Shown in pieces: positions 56,386 through 64,000 of a DNA stretch of 64,000 nt. The DNA comes from Acidisarcina polymorpha. Lineage in GTDB: Bacteria; Acidobacteriota; Terriglobia; Terriglobales; Acidobacteriaceae. How positions within the stretch are numbered: position 1 is the first letter of the stretch; each line of letters starts with the position of its first letter. Under the pieces are notes generated by a model, which was given only the letters and a program-made list of their open reading frames with translations, had not been told where the DNA came from and did not search any database. The position numbers and the translations under genes are program-made. The stretch covers positions 1,240,001 through 1,304,000 of the forward strand of contig NZ_CP030840.1 in the NCBI RefSeq assembly GCF_003330725.1, written 5' to 3'.

Positions 56386-57255
56386 CTACTGCGATCCCAA
56401 TCCCAGCGGTTCTCGCAAGAACGTATAGGCGATTAGCAATCCTGTGAGCCCAAGACCAATAAACACAGAAGCAAGTAACGCCAGACGGTTCACCGGTCGA
56501 GCGCCGCTACCTTCGCCGATCTCGCCCAGGAAAGCGCAAGCGCCGATTATGGCTCCAACCAGCGCGACCATGACCCATCGTTGCCAAGCGGTTAAGGAGC
56601 GGTTGCGCGCCGGTATCTCTTCTGTGCGACGTTCATCGGATGCGTATGGCACGAGGGCGTTCAGCAACGGTCTCATCGGTGCGAAGAGAACGATGGCACC
56701 CGCAACCACCGTGAGCAGATGGGTAGCAGTGCCGTGAATTAACTGCTCTGGATAAGCGACCAATACCAATATTGCAAATACAGTAGCGACTGTGGCCGCT
56801 TTCCAGTCTTTGGCGGTGGGCTCTGTAGCGCTCTGCGAGGTGCGGATGGCCAGTTGCACGGCTGCCGTGACAAGTGCCATGCCGCCAAGTAACGCGATGA
56901 GCATGTTCTGCGACTTTGACCCAATCCACATCGAAGGGTGGCGGCCCATGGAGAGTGCATCCGACCCGAGGGTGATGAAGACTACCAGAACCACCGCCTC
57001 CTGTGACCGGATGAGATACACCTGTCGCTTTCCGGAAGGGGCTTCGCGGTAGGGGCGAAACGCGCGAAAGAGCGACAGCAATGCGACAAGAATTCCCACT
57101 ATGACACCAAATGAACCAATAGCATCATACGGGTCTTCCCCAAAAGGGATGACGTCGAGCAGAGCGGGATCGTGTTTGGCAAACATGAACAACCAGTAGA
57201 ACAGGCAAGCGAGTCCGAAGACGATCACGGCATTGCGCTGGAGAACCTTCGGCAT
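56386..57255 (-). CDS. Hypothetical multi-pass membrane protein
   Basis: A 289-residue protein with about seven hydrophobic helices (NAVIVFGLACLFYWLFMFA, then IGSFGVIVGILVALLSLF, EAVVLVVFITLGSDALSM, NMLIALLGGMALVTAAVQLA and more) and short charged loops. I do not recognise the family. It has no Cys- or His-rich motif. The gene is next to the VWA gene on the same strand but 52 bases downstream of it, so it may be the last gene of that transcript. Confidence 0.75.
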   Translation of the reverse strand: MPKVLQRNAVIVFGLACLFYWLFMFAKHDPALLDVIPFGEDPYDAIGSFGVIVGILVALLSLFRAFRPYREAPSGKRQVYLIRSQEAVVLVVFITLGSDALSMGRHPSMWIGSKSQNMLIALLGGMALVTAAVQLAIRTSQSATEPTAKDWKAATVATVFAILVLVAYPEQLIHGTATHLLTVVAGAIVLFAPMRPLLNALVPYASDERRTEEIPARNRSLTAWQRWVMVALVGAIIGACAFLGEIGEGSGARPVNRLALLASVFIGLGLTGLLIAYTFLREPLGLGSQ

Positions 57256-57307
57256 GGATTAGCCCCACTCATTGCGATACCGGCAAAGGCGCTTTTCGTG
57301 ACTGACC

Positions 57308-58543
57308 TCAGTGAATGGTCTTCATCTTTCGTTGCATATAATCCATCAGCAAATACTCGCCCAGCGTATCCGGCGTCGTGAAGTATGCCTTGCCGCGACA
57401 CATCGATGTCACCTTCTGCACGAACTGCACCAGCCCAAAATCCGAAGCCAGCATGAAGGTGTTGATCATGATGTTGGACCGTTTGCAGCGGGCGACCTCA
57501 TCGAGCGTCTCGCTTACCACGAGCGGATCAAGTCCGAAGGCATTCTTGTAGATCCGGCCGTCGGGCAGCGTTAACGCCGAGGGCTTGCCGTCGGTGATCA
57601 TTACGATCTGCTTCATGTCCTTGCGTTGCCGGGAGAGAATCTGCTGGGCGACCCGCAGCCCTTCGCGAGTGTTGGTGTAATGCGGGCCGACCTGCACACG
57701 CGGCAGCTGCGAGATGGGCATCTCTTCCGCTGAATCGTGAAAGAGCACGAGGTTCAGCGAGTCCCCCGGATACTGAGTACGAATAAGATGCGAGAGCGCC
57801 ATCGCCACTTTTTTCGCCGGGGTGAAGCGGTCCTCGCCATAAAGAATCATCGAGTGCGAACAATCCAGCATCACCACCGTGGCGCAGGAACTCTGATACT
57901 CGCACTGATGCACGTGTAAGTCGCTGTATTCGAGATTGAGCGGCAGAGTGATCCCCTCGCGCGCGATCGCCGAATTCAGGGTAGCGGTGGTATCCAGGTT
58001 AATCGTATCCCCGAACTCGTACTGCTTGGAGGCGCCGCTGGTCTCGATGCCGGTGGCCCAATGCCGCGTATCATGACGGCCGAAGCTCGACTTTCCCAGC
58101 GAACCTAGTAGATCGCGTAGCGTCTTGAAACCCAGAAAGTCCAGGCTCTTGTCGGTGACTTCGAAGCGGACTTCTCCCTGCGGTCCGCCTGCCTGACCGG
58201 GCCCTGGACTGTTCCGCGAAGGGTCGCGAGGCTGCTGCGTCGACAGGTAATTTTCCTGTTCCATGCGATCCATCAGCTTCTCGATCAACTCATCCAGCTT
58301 GCCGTCCGCCGCCATCTCGTCGATCTTCTGCTGAAGCTGTTCATCGAACAAGTCGCCCGCTTCAAGCGCCTGCTTCAACGCCTCTTTGAGGTCGTCCATG
58401 GTGTGGTCGAGCTCAGAGAAGCGCGTGAACGGGTCTCGGTACCCTGAATTAAGCAGGTAGTCGGAGAGCGCCTTCAACAGGTCGTCCATCTCCATCTCGG
58501 AGGCCAGGTCGCCGTTGTACTTGGTGTAGCGAACACGTTTCAT
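57308..58543 (-). CDS. VWA-domain protein, partner of the AAA gene
   Basis: A 411-residue protein with a helical acidic N-terminus (about 1-110), a Gly/Pro linker and a C-terminal von Willebrand A domain with a complete MIDAS: DCSHS (about 225), Thr in HYTNTREG and Asp in MITDGKPSA. The domain is close to the BchD/ChlD and CoxE-like VWA groups. With an adjacent MoxR/chelatase-type AAA protein it probably forms a remodelling complex that helps metal insertion or assembly of another protein. Ribosome site GAGGTGG precedes the ATG. It follows the AAA gene after 36 bases. Confidence 0.9.
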   Translation of the reverse strand: MKRVRYTKYNGDLASEMEMDDLLKALSDYLLNSGYRDPFTRFSELDHTMDDLKEALKQALEAGDLFDEQLQQKIDEMAADGKLDELIEKLMDRMEQENYLSTQQPRDPSRNSPGPGQAGGPQGEVRFEVTDKSLDFLGFKTLRDLLGSLGKSSFGRHDTRHWATGIETSGASKQYEFGDTINLDTTATLNSAIAREGITLPLNLEYSDLHVHQCEYQSSCATVVMLDCSHSMILYGEDRFTPAKKVAMALSHLIRTQYPGDSLNLVLFHDSAEEMPISQLPRVQVGPHYTNTREGLRVAQQILSRQRKDMKQIVMITDGKPSALTLPDGRIYKNAFGLDPLVVSETLDEVARCKRSNIMINTFMLASDFGLVQFVQKVTSMCRGKAYFTTPDTLGEYLLMDYMQRKMKTIH

Positions 58544-58559
58544 GGTTCCACCTCGCGGT

Positions 58560-58598
58560 CTAGTTCAATCCGCCGCGCCCTAGTTCAAACCACCGCGT
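58560..58598. repeat. 20-bp imperfect tandem duplication at the AAA gene end
   Basis: CTAGTTCAATCCGCCGCGC (58560-58578) and CTAGTTCAAACCACCGCGT (58580-58598) are near copies. The second contains the AAA gene stop codon and last codons (GGLN, stop); the first repeats this in the gap before the VWA gene. Confidence 0.75.
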
Positions 58599-60115
58599 CT
58601 TGACCGCCGCTGTTGCTGCTGCCAGTCCTGGTAGTCTCCCTCAGGATCGAGGCGCTCCTGCTTCCGCTGGACCTTGTCCGGAGAAGCAAACCCCCGCTCC
58701 TCGCTGCGGCTCAGCTTGCGGTGAGCGACCATCCCCTCGAGCAGGAACTCCGCCGCCGCGACGACTCGCTGCGGAATGTCGGAACTCTTCACTCCCACGG
58801 CGGAAAGCTTTTCAAAGAGCCCTTGTATCTCCTTCAAGTCGGTGAGCGCCGAGGCTGTCGGCTGGTCGTCATCAAGCTTGACGGTCCCGCCGAGGTTGAA
58901 CCACTGTTCTATCTGCTGGGTATTGATGGTGGAGAAGTATTTGTCGTAAATCTTGCCGGCGGCAGTCCGGATCAGCTCACGAACGACCACGTCGGCGCCT
59001 TTCATCTCGCCTTCGTATTCGAGCTCGATCTTGCCGGTAATCCCCGGAAGCGCCGCATAGAGGTCGCTGACCCTGGGCAACACCAGCGTCTCGCCATGAG
59101 TGAGCGCTCGACGCTCGGCATTCGAGACGACCAGTTCCATGGTCGAGATCGGAAGCCGCTGACTCACTCCGCTGCGCTTGTCGACGCGTTTATCTTCGCG
59201 TGCCGAGAAGGCCACCTGCTCGACGATCTCGCGAACATACTGCGGTACCTCCGTCTCCAAGCTTCCGCGCTCGCTCCAGGCCTCCTGCGAAGTGATCGCG
59301 ATCCCCTCTTCGATGGTCTCCGGGTAGTGGGTCCGGATCTCCGACCCGATCCGGTCTTTCAGCGGAGTGACAATCTTCCCGCGTGCCGTATAGTCCTCCG
59401 GATTGGCGCTAAAGACCAGCGCAACATCCAGCGCCAGGCGCACCGGATAACCCTTAATCTGCACATCGCCTTCCTGCATGATGTTGAACAAGGCGACCTG
59501 GATCTTGCCGGCTAAATCGGGCAGCTCGTTGATGGCGAAGATACCGCGGTTTGCTCTGGGCAGCAATCCATAATGCATGGTCAGCTCATTTGACAGATCC
59601 TGGCCACCGCGTGCTGCCTTGATCGGATCGAGGTCCCCGATCAGATCGGCGACGGTCACGTCCGGCGTTGCCAGCTTCTCCACATAGCGCTCGTCGCGGG
59701 TAAGATACGCAATTGGCGTCGCATCGCCCTTCTCGGCGATCAGGTCGCGGCAGCGCTTGCACAGCGGGTCATAGGGATTGTCGCGAATCTCGCATCCCGC
59801 CACATAGGGCAAACGTTCATCCAGGATTGCGGTCAGTGCCCGCAAAATGCGGCTCTTCGCTTGCCCGCGCAGCCCCAGCAGGATGAAATTCTGTTTAGAA
59901 AGAACAGCGTTCACGATCTGCGGCACTACGGTATCTTCATAGCCCACGATCCCGGGAAAGATGGTCTCCTTGGTACGAAGGCGACAGATCAGGTTTCCAC
60001 GCAACTCCTCTTTGACACTGCGCGTTTTGAGGCGCGCCTCGGAGAACTGCGGGCTGGCACGAAGGCCGCCTAGGTCGAGCGGCAAGGAGTTCGGAATAGG
60101 ACGCACTACGGACAT
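58580..60115 (-). CDS. AAA+ ATPase of MoxR/magnesium-chelatase type
   Basis: About 511 residues. Walker A is GLRGQAKSR (about 98-106), with Ala in place of the last Gly as in MoxR/RavA proteins. Walker B is IFAINELPDL with Asn before the catalytic Glu. The sensor region is VFSANPEDYTARGKIVTPLK followed by DRIGSEIRTHYP. An inserted Cys cluster, GCEIRDNPYDPLCKRC (about 128-143), may bind metal. Such proteins act with VWA partners in protein remodelling. ATG 60115 has AGGAG six bases upstream; the upstream frame is not used. The 3' end carries a 20-bp imperfect duplication of the last codons. Confidence 0.9.
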   Translation of the reverse strand: MSVVRPIPNSLPLDLGGLRASPQFSEARLKTRSVKEELRGNLICRLRTKETIFPGIVGYEDTVVPQIVNAVLSKQNFILLGLRGQAKSRILRALTAILDERLPYVAGCEIRDNPYDPLCKRCRDLIAEKGDATPIAYLTRDERYVEKLATPDVTVADLIGDLDPIKAARGGQDLSNELTMHYGLLPRANRGIFAINELPDLAGKIQVALFNIMQEGDVQIKGYPVRLALDVALVFSANPEDYTARGKIVTPLKDRIGSEIRTHYPETIEEGIAITSQEAWSERGSLETEVPQYVREIVEQVAFSAREDKRVDKRSGVSQRLPISTMELVVSNAERRALTHGETLVLPRVSDLYAALPGITGKIELEYEGEMKGADVVVRELIRTAAGKIYDKYFSTINTQQIEQWFNLGGTVKLDDDQPTASALTDLKEIQGLFEKLSAVGVKSSDIPQRVVAAAEFLLEGMVAHRKLSRSEERGFASPDKVQRKQERLDPEGDYQDWQQQQRRSRRGGLN

Positions 60116-60291
60116 GAAAGACTCCTGATGGCCTCGACCGCTGAATCGAGTGAACGAAGCCGTATGGGACAAGTATGACTCTAGAGTAGACGATCGTCGC
60201 AAACGATTCGATTATGGCGTGGGATCGAAGGGAATCGATTTGCGTCAGGTCGAATCATTTAACCCGAACTCAATGACGCTGTGCGGTCCTG

Positions 60292-60912
60292 CTACATGAC
60301 ATGCCCATTGCGGCCCGACGCCCGGGAAGTCTGCGCGCCACGCCGCAGCTTGGGCAGGATCGCGTTGTAGAAGGCCAGTAGCTTTGCCGTCCGCTCCGCA
60401 TCGGAACGCGTGACCAGCAACTCCTGTTTGAAGTTAAGGTCAGCCGGCAGTGTCCAGGCAAGGGTGAAAGAAACCGGCGCATCGAGATCAATCGCGAGAT
60501 TCCGCGGCGAGGCTTGATTATCGTTCAACCCGATCAACTCCATGACTTCGAGATGGAGAGCGGTACATTGCGCACGCTCTTCGCGGCTGGATTCTTCGCC
60601 AAGATCGAGGAAGCGATCCACTTCGGCCTGCAGGTAAGCCTGTGAAGTGTCCAACAATTCGATCTCAAAACGCTCGCCGCCTTCGCAGAGAATGTCCATC
60701 CGTCCGTCGGCATATTGCTGAAGCACGGTTACGATTTGAGCCGTGCAACCTACGACCGCAAGCCCTTCGCTTTGCGCACGGACAACTCCGAACGGCATTT
60801 GCCGCTCGATACAGCTAGTCACCATCTCCTTGTAGCGGTCCTCAAAAATGTGCAATGGCAGCGGCGCTCCGGGAAAGAGCACCACGTCGAGCGGGAACAG
60901 GGGGATCTTCAT
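60292..60912 (-). CDS. LON substrate-binding-domain protein
   Basis: A 206-residue protein that is only the N-terminal substrate domain of Lon: IPLFPLDVVLFPGAPLPLHI, FEDRYKEMV and later FEIELLDTSQAYLQAEVDRF. It lacks the AAA and protease domains, which is normal for this stand-alone group. Role is unknown; binding of unfolded protein or small ligands is proposed for the family. ATG 60912 starts right at the domain; the longer frame to 60966 adds an unconserved piece. The small TPR gene 90 bases upstream is on the same strand. Confidence 0.87.
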   Translation of the reverse strand: MKIPLFPLDVVLFPGAPLPLHIFEDRYKEMVTSCIERQMPFGVVRAQSEGLAVVGCTAQIVTVLQQYADGRMDILCEGGERFEIELLDTSQAYLQAEVDRFLDLGEESSREERAQCTALHLEVMELIGLNDNQASPRNLAIDLDAPVSFTLAWTLPADLNFKQELLVTRSDAERTAKLLAFYNAILPKLRRGAQTSRASGRNGHVM

Positions 60913-61002
60913 GACTTCTGCAATTATGCGCGAATAGATAGGGTCCGGACATCCGCCCGGATCCATCTCTTTGATTGGATTATGCCTTTTCAGGAATTTT
61001 AG

Positions 61003-61320
61003 TTAGACCTGGCCCTCGAGTTCATCCAGCAGTTGCTGCATCTCGTTGAGGGCATGCTGGTTCCCTGTCCGTTGCGCACTAGCGATGCCTTCCCGCAGGC
61101 GGCTCTTCGCTTCATCGGTCCGGCCAGCCTTCGCAAGCGTCTGGCCGGCCATGAAATACCCTGCAGTATAGTCGGGATGCTCGGCGAGCAACCGGTCGAA
61201 CTCCGCTACTGCGGTTCCTGCATCGCCTTCCGATGCGTAAGCCATGGCCAAGCCATATCGCGCGAAAGCATCGGCGGGCTGCTGGGCGAGGATCTCCTTC
61301 AACATCGCAATCTTGTCCAT
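61003..61320 (-). CDS. Small TPR protein
   Basis: A 105-residue protein with two to three TPR units (DAFARYGLAMAYASEGDAGT, AVAEFDRLLAEHPDY, TAGYFMAGQTLAKAGRTDEA) and a final capping helix. It has no signal peptide and should be cytoplasmic. TPR units bind other proteins; the partner is unknown. It could be co-transcribed with the LON-domain gene, 90 bases downstream. Confidence 0.8.
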   Translation of the reverse strand: MDKIAMLKEILAQQPADAFARYGLAMAYASEGDAGTAVAEFDRLLAEHPDYTAGYFMAGQTLAKAGRTDEAKSRLREGIASAQRTGNQHALNEMQQLLDELEGQV

Positions 61321-61455
61321 AAACCTATTTCACCACGCACAAGGGGTGGAGAGAAGGATTCGAAACCCATCGATGCCGATTTGCTTAAATTCATTGAAAT
61401 GCCCAAACTTGAATCTAGAACCTAACATTGGCAGTAGCGCGAAAGAGAGCAATCC

Positions 61456-62004
61456 ATGGAATTCACCGGCCACTCCCTTCCTGTTCGGCGGGGAGGTGAA
61501 TCGCAGTCAGAGATGACCGAATTGATTCTGCCGAATGACACCAACACTCTCGGCAACCTGCTCGGCGGCCGATTGATGCACTTCATTGACCTCGTCGGCG
61601 CGATGGCTGCCTATCGCCACTCCCGGACTCATGTGGTTACGGCTTCCATGGACCATATCGACTTCATTGCACCTGTCCATGTCGGGGACCTGCTGATCCT
61701 CAAGTCACTGCTCAATCGCGCTTTTAACACTTCGATGGAGGTGGGCGTCAAGGTCTGGGTCGAAAATACGATCGTCGGCACTCATCGCCACGTCGCCTCG
61801 GCTTACCTCACTTTCGTGGCAGTGGATTCGCAAGGACGCAGCGTCCCGGTTCCCAAGCTCCTGCCGGAGACCGAGGAAGAGATTCGCCGCTACGAAGACG
61901 CCGGCCGACGGCGCGAAAATCGCCAGCGGGAACACGAGCGCCGCATGGCCAGCAAGTCCAGCCCCAACCACCAAACCACCCCCCCGCTCACTCAGGCTAA
62001 ATAG
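61456..62004 (+). CDS. Hotdog-fold acyl-CoA thioesterase
   Basis: A 182-residue protein with one hotdog domain of the YciA/ACOT type: LILPNDTNTLGNLLGGRLMH, FIDLVGAMAAYRHS, VVTASMDHIDFIAPVHVGD and EVGVKVWVENTIVGTHRHVA. The N/D-containing NTLGNLLGG loop carries the catalytic site of this group. It hydrolyses acyl-CoA to free acid and CoA in the cytoplasm; chain-length preference cannot be read. A charged tail of about 45 residues (RRYEDAGRRRENRQREHERR) is unusual and may be disordered. A cluster of REP-like palindromes follows the stop. Confidence 0.9.
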   Translation: MEFTGHSLPVRRGGESQSEMTELILPNDTNTLGNLLGGRLMHFIDLVGAMAAYRHSRTHVVTASMDHIDFIAPVHVGDLLILKSLLNRAFNTSMEVGVKVWVENTIVGTHRHVASAYLTFVAVDSQGRSVPVPKLLPETEEEIRRYEDAGRRRENRQREHERRMASKSSPNHQTTPPLTQAK

Positions 62005-62017
62005 GTGCAGGATGCCC

Positions 62018-62105
62018 CACTCCGCCTGAGTGCTCCCTTCAAGCCGGCGTTGGCATGAATGGGAGTCTGGTGCGCCATTCAACCCGACCTGGGCTTGAGT
62101 GGCGC
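62018..62105. repeat. REP-like palindrome cluster, copies C and D
   Basis: Three inverted repeats lie in a row: CACTC/GAGTG (62018-62032), CTCCCTTCA/TGAATGGGAG (62033-62065, one missing base in the left arm) and GCGCCATTCAA/TTGAGTGGCGC (62072-62105, one wobble in 11 pairs). Their arms match copies A and B near 33 and 35 kb. Confidence 0.8.
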
Positions 62106-62178
62106 GTAGGCGGCTGAACCTTGTCATCTCCTGATAAATGCCACGTCAACTGTCATACTAGAGAGAGGAGTCATTCCC

Positions 62179-63015
62179 ATGGCAGCATCTACCCACGGCG
62201 TCGCGCCCACCCCCCAATCTCTTCCCGGAGTCGCGAATATCGTCGCAATCGGCTCTGGCAAAGGCGGCGTCGGCAAGACCACTTTGGCAGTCAATCTAGC
62301 CGTCGCGCTCGCTAAACTCGGCCATAAGGTCGGCCTCATCGACGCCGACATCTACGGCCCTAATGTCCCGCTGATGATGGGTTCCGGCAAACAGCCCCGC
62401 ATTCTTGAGGGCAACATGATCGAGCCGATCCTGGCACACGGCGTGAAAGTAATCTCAATCGGCTTCATCTCCCCGGGCGACAAGCCCATGGTCATGCGCG
62501 GGCCGATGCTTCACCAGATCATCCGCCAGTTTCTTCAGCAGGTTGAGTGGGGCGAACTCGACTTCCTGCTGGTCGACCTGCCCCCTGGAACCGGCGACGT
62601 CGTGATTTCGCTCGTCCAGACTGTGCCACTCACTGGCGCCGTCGTGGTCTCGACCCCGTCTGATGTCTCCCTACAGGACGCGCGCAAAGCCCTCGAGATG
62701 TTTCATCAAGTCAATGTCGAAGTCTTGGGCATTGTTGAGAACATGAGCCACTTTACCTGCCCGCATTGCCATCAGGAGATCGACATCTTCTCCAAGGGGG
62801 GCGCCGACCGCATGGCCCGGCAATTCAGCATCGCTTTCCTGGGATCGATAGAGCTCGACCCGGAGATCCGGCACGGCGGCGACACCGGGCTTCCGGTAGC
62901 TCTCGCTGGCGAAGGTTCGCCTCAAGGAGATCAGTTCTTCAAAGTAGCCAAGCAGGTCGCCGCATTGGCAGTGGCTCAGTCTGCCAAGACTCGGGATGTG
63001 CTCGAGATCAGTTAG
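62179..63015 (+). CDS. mrp: Mrp/NBP35-type iron-sulfur carrier ATPase
   Basis: A 278-residue P-loop protein with a deviant Walker A SGKGGVGKTTLAVNLA (about 26-41), IDADIYGPNVPLMMG, VDLPPGTGDV and the CPHC motif (FTCPHCHQEID) that binds a bridging 4Fe-4S cluster in the dimer. The protein carries and hands over iron-sulfur clusters in the cytoplasm. The N-terminal DUF59/MIP18 domain found in many bacterial Mrp proteins is absent, which is common for archaeal and some bacterial members. A GAGAGAGGAG site precedes the ATG, and a strong terminator follows the stop. Confidence 0.95.
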   Translation: MAASTHGVAPTPQSLPGVANIVAIGSGKGGVGKTTLAVNLAVALAKLGHKVGLIDADIYGPNVPLMMGSGKQPRILEGNMIEPILAHGVKVISIGFISPGDKPMVMRGPMLHQIIRQFLQQVEWGELDFLLVDLPPGTGDVVISLVQTVPLTGAVVVSTPSDVSLQDARKALEMFHQVNVEVLGIVENMSHFTCPHCHQEIDIFSKGGADRMARQFSIAFLGSIELDPEIRHGGDTGLPVALAGEGSPQGDQFFKVAKQVAALAVAQSAKTRDVLEIS

Positions 63016-63033
63016 TCAGGATCTCAGACGCAC

Positions 63034-63066
63034 AAAAGCCTCCGGTCAATCAAGCCGGAGGCTTTT
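63034..63066. terminator. Terminator after mrp (bidirectional)
   Basis: AAAAGCCTCCGG (63034-63045) and CCGGAGGCTTTT (63055-63066) form a perfect 12-bp stem with a 9-base loop. The plus strand continues GTTT and the minus strand also reads through a T-rich arm, so it can stop the mrp transcript and the converging TPR transcript. Confidence 0.92.
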
Positions 63067-63171
63067 GTTTGCGCCAGTGTCCCCGATACAGAGCGCCGTC
63101 TGCAAAACTCCCCTAGATCCATTACGTAACGGCAACGGGCCAAACGCCATGACATGAACGGTCTTGCGGGA

Positions 63172-64000
63172 CTACTTTGGCTTAACCGGCGCGGGGCTGG
63201 TTCCCTCATCCGAGGAATCCGCCTGATGCGGCAGAGCAAAGGGCTGCTTTAAGCCCTTTTCCGCTGCCTGCTTCGTATCCGCTTGGCCGTCGCGGACCGT
63301 CAGAGCAGCTTTATACTCCGCCACCGCCTGCTCCCGCTCTTCCTCGACGTCGTGGATGCGGCCGAGATAAATATGCGCCCAGGCCAGCGTTCTCGGGTCC
63401 TTCGAGAGCCGCACCGCGTCCCCGAACCGCGCCTGAGCGTCATCCATATTGCCGCTGAGCAGCGCCACCTGGCCCAGGATGTAATCGGCGTAAGCTGGAT
63501 CGCCGGATTTTTGGTCGATAGCCGCCTGCGCCAGTTGCGCGGCGCCCGCCTTGTCTCCCTTGATGAGCTTCATTTCGGCAAGGTCAAGGCCATGTAACTG
63601 TCGTGAAGCATGAGTCACCACATCCGACGTGCCAGTCTTCGAGAACTGGACATGCTTGGCGCGACTGATCTGGCTCTCGACATCCATACCGTAGACCATT
63701 TCGCCGATGCTTTCCTTCAAGCTGGCGGAATCGCGCTCAAAGGACCCGAACGCGTCATAGAAATACTGGGTGAGCACATACCCCTGAGACATGGCCGTAT
63801 CCACGGCTTGCTGGCGGGCGGCGCCGACTTTTTGCAGATAGGCGGTGCGCTCGCGATCAGCGCGCTCAAGATCGACGCGGCGAAGATCGGGGGTAGGCGC
63901 CTTGACCTCGGGAATGCCCGTATCCAGCGTTCGCGCCTCAACTGCCCGAATCATCGACTCAATCGTCAGCGCCACGATATCGCTGCGGAAGGTGTAATCC
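63172..64000 (-). CDS. TPR-repeat protein (5' end outside window)
   Basis: The frame is open to the right edge (upstream codons read DYTFRSDI before the GTG at 63975), so the start is probably beyond the window. The visible 276 residues have a helical N-terminal part (FYDAFGSFERDSASLKESIG) and a C-terminal TPR block (ADYILGQVALLSGNMDDAQA, then WAHIYLGRIHDVEEEREQAV, AEYKAAL), followed by a Pro/Ser-rich end. A GMDVESQISRAKHVQFSKTG segment has no family I know. It is convergent with mrp and shares its terminator. Confidence 0.75.
   Translation of the reverse strand, partial: DYTFRSDIVALTIESMIRAVEARTLDTGIPEVKAPTPDLRRVDLERADRERTAYLQKVGAARQQAVDTAMSQGYVLTQYFYDAFGSFERDSASLKESIGEMVYGMDVESQISRAKHVQFSKTGTSDVVTHASRQLHGLDLAEMKLIKGDKAGAAQLAQAAIDQKSGDPAYADYILGQVALLSGNMDDAQARFGDAVRLSKDPRTLAWAHIYLGRIHDVEEEREQAVAEYKAALTVRDGQADTKQAAEKGLKQPFALPHQADSSDEGTSPAPVKPK

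Overview
The window looks like a chromosomal segment of an Acidobacteriota soil bacterium, most likely Acidobacteriaceae/Terriglobales. The pointers are an Oar-like TonB-dependent receptor, two ATPase-less duplicated MacB-type permeases (one with a PadR regulator in the arrangement typical of acidobacteria), bshA, a YXWGXW-repeat protein, many TPR proteins and even, moderately high GC. This placement is by family knowledge; there is no rRNA gene in the window.

Layout. 1-7.3 kb: the C-terminal part of an outer-membrane receptor, a TPR protein, a GH15 glucoamylase-like enzyme and an unknown exported protein. 7.3-10.3 kb: a gene-poor signalling patch with a PilZ-like protein, a LuxR-type regulator with a degenerate receiver, tRNA-Val(TAC) and two copies of an unexplained two-hairpin element. 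10.3-20.2 kb: a ChbG/YdjC deacetylase, BshA, an orphan LytS-type kinase, RibA, a YXWGXW protein, a Nudix hydrolase, a HAD phosphatase and an overlapping xerD-xerC pair. 20.2-28.4 kb: a leftward block of permease, bifunctional PBP1A, permease and PadR with a clear palindromic operator. 28.5-38.5 kb: small membrane proteins, a CtpA-like protein whose catalytic dyad is missing, an SSS sodium/solute symporter with a small membrane partner, and a GH42 beta-galactosidase behind a LacI-type operator. 38.7-49.2 kb: a secreted Ntn-hydrolase-like protein, argS, metG, tatD, yajQ, a polyprenyl synthase, a stand-alone B12-binding domain, DUF1059 and an ABC exporter. 49.3-64 kb: a 1.5-kilo-residue GT84/glycoamylase protein resembling the N-terminal half of cyclic beta-glucan synthases, a VOC-SpoIIE fusion phosphatase, a CDGSH protein, a decayed toxin-antitoxin pair, a VWA/MoxR-type AAA pair, a LON-substrate-domain protein, a hotdog thioesterase, Mrp and the end of a TPR protein.

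How genes may work together. The exporter at 47.4 kb followed by the GT84 protein at 49.4 kb matches the NdvA/NdvB (export/synthesis) logic of periplasmic beta-glucans. The symporter, its small membrane neighbour and the GH42 enzyme plausibly form a beta-galactoside uptake and hydrolysis set. The AAA and VWA genes are a typical co-chaperone pair. The PadR gene and the second permease are translationally close and probably autoregulated.

Non-coding structure is a notable part of the window: the two-hairpin element (7.7 and 9.7 kb), a REP-like palindrome family (32.9, 34.9, 62.0-62.1 kb), a TCATCCTGAG element on both sides of metG whose inner hairpin shows compensatory change, and 15-bp tandem repeats. 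I see no CRISPR array, prophage or insertion sequence. No single undescribed system stands out with certainty; the best candidates are the two-hairpin element, the short beta-glucan synthase/exporter locus, the VOC-SpoIIE fusion and the dyad-less S41 protein.
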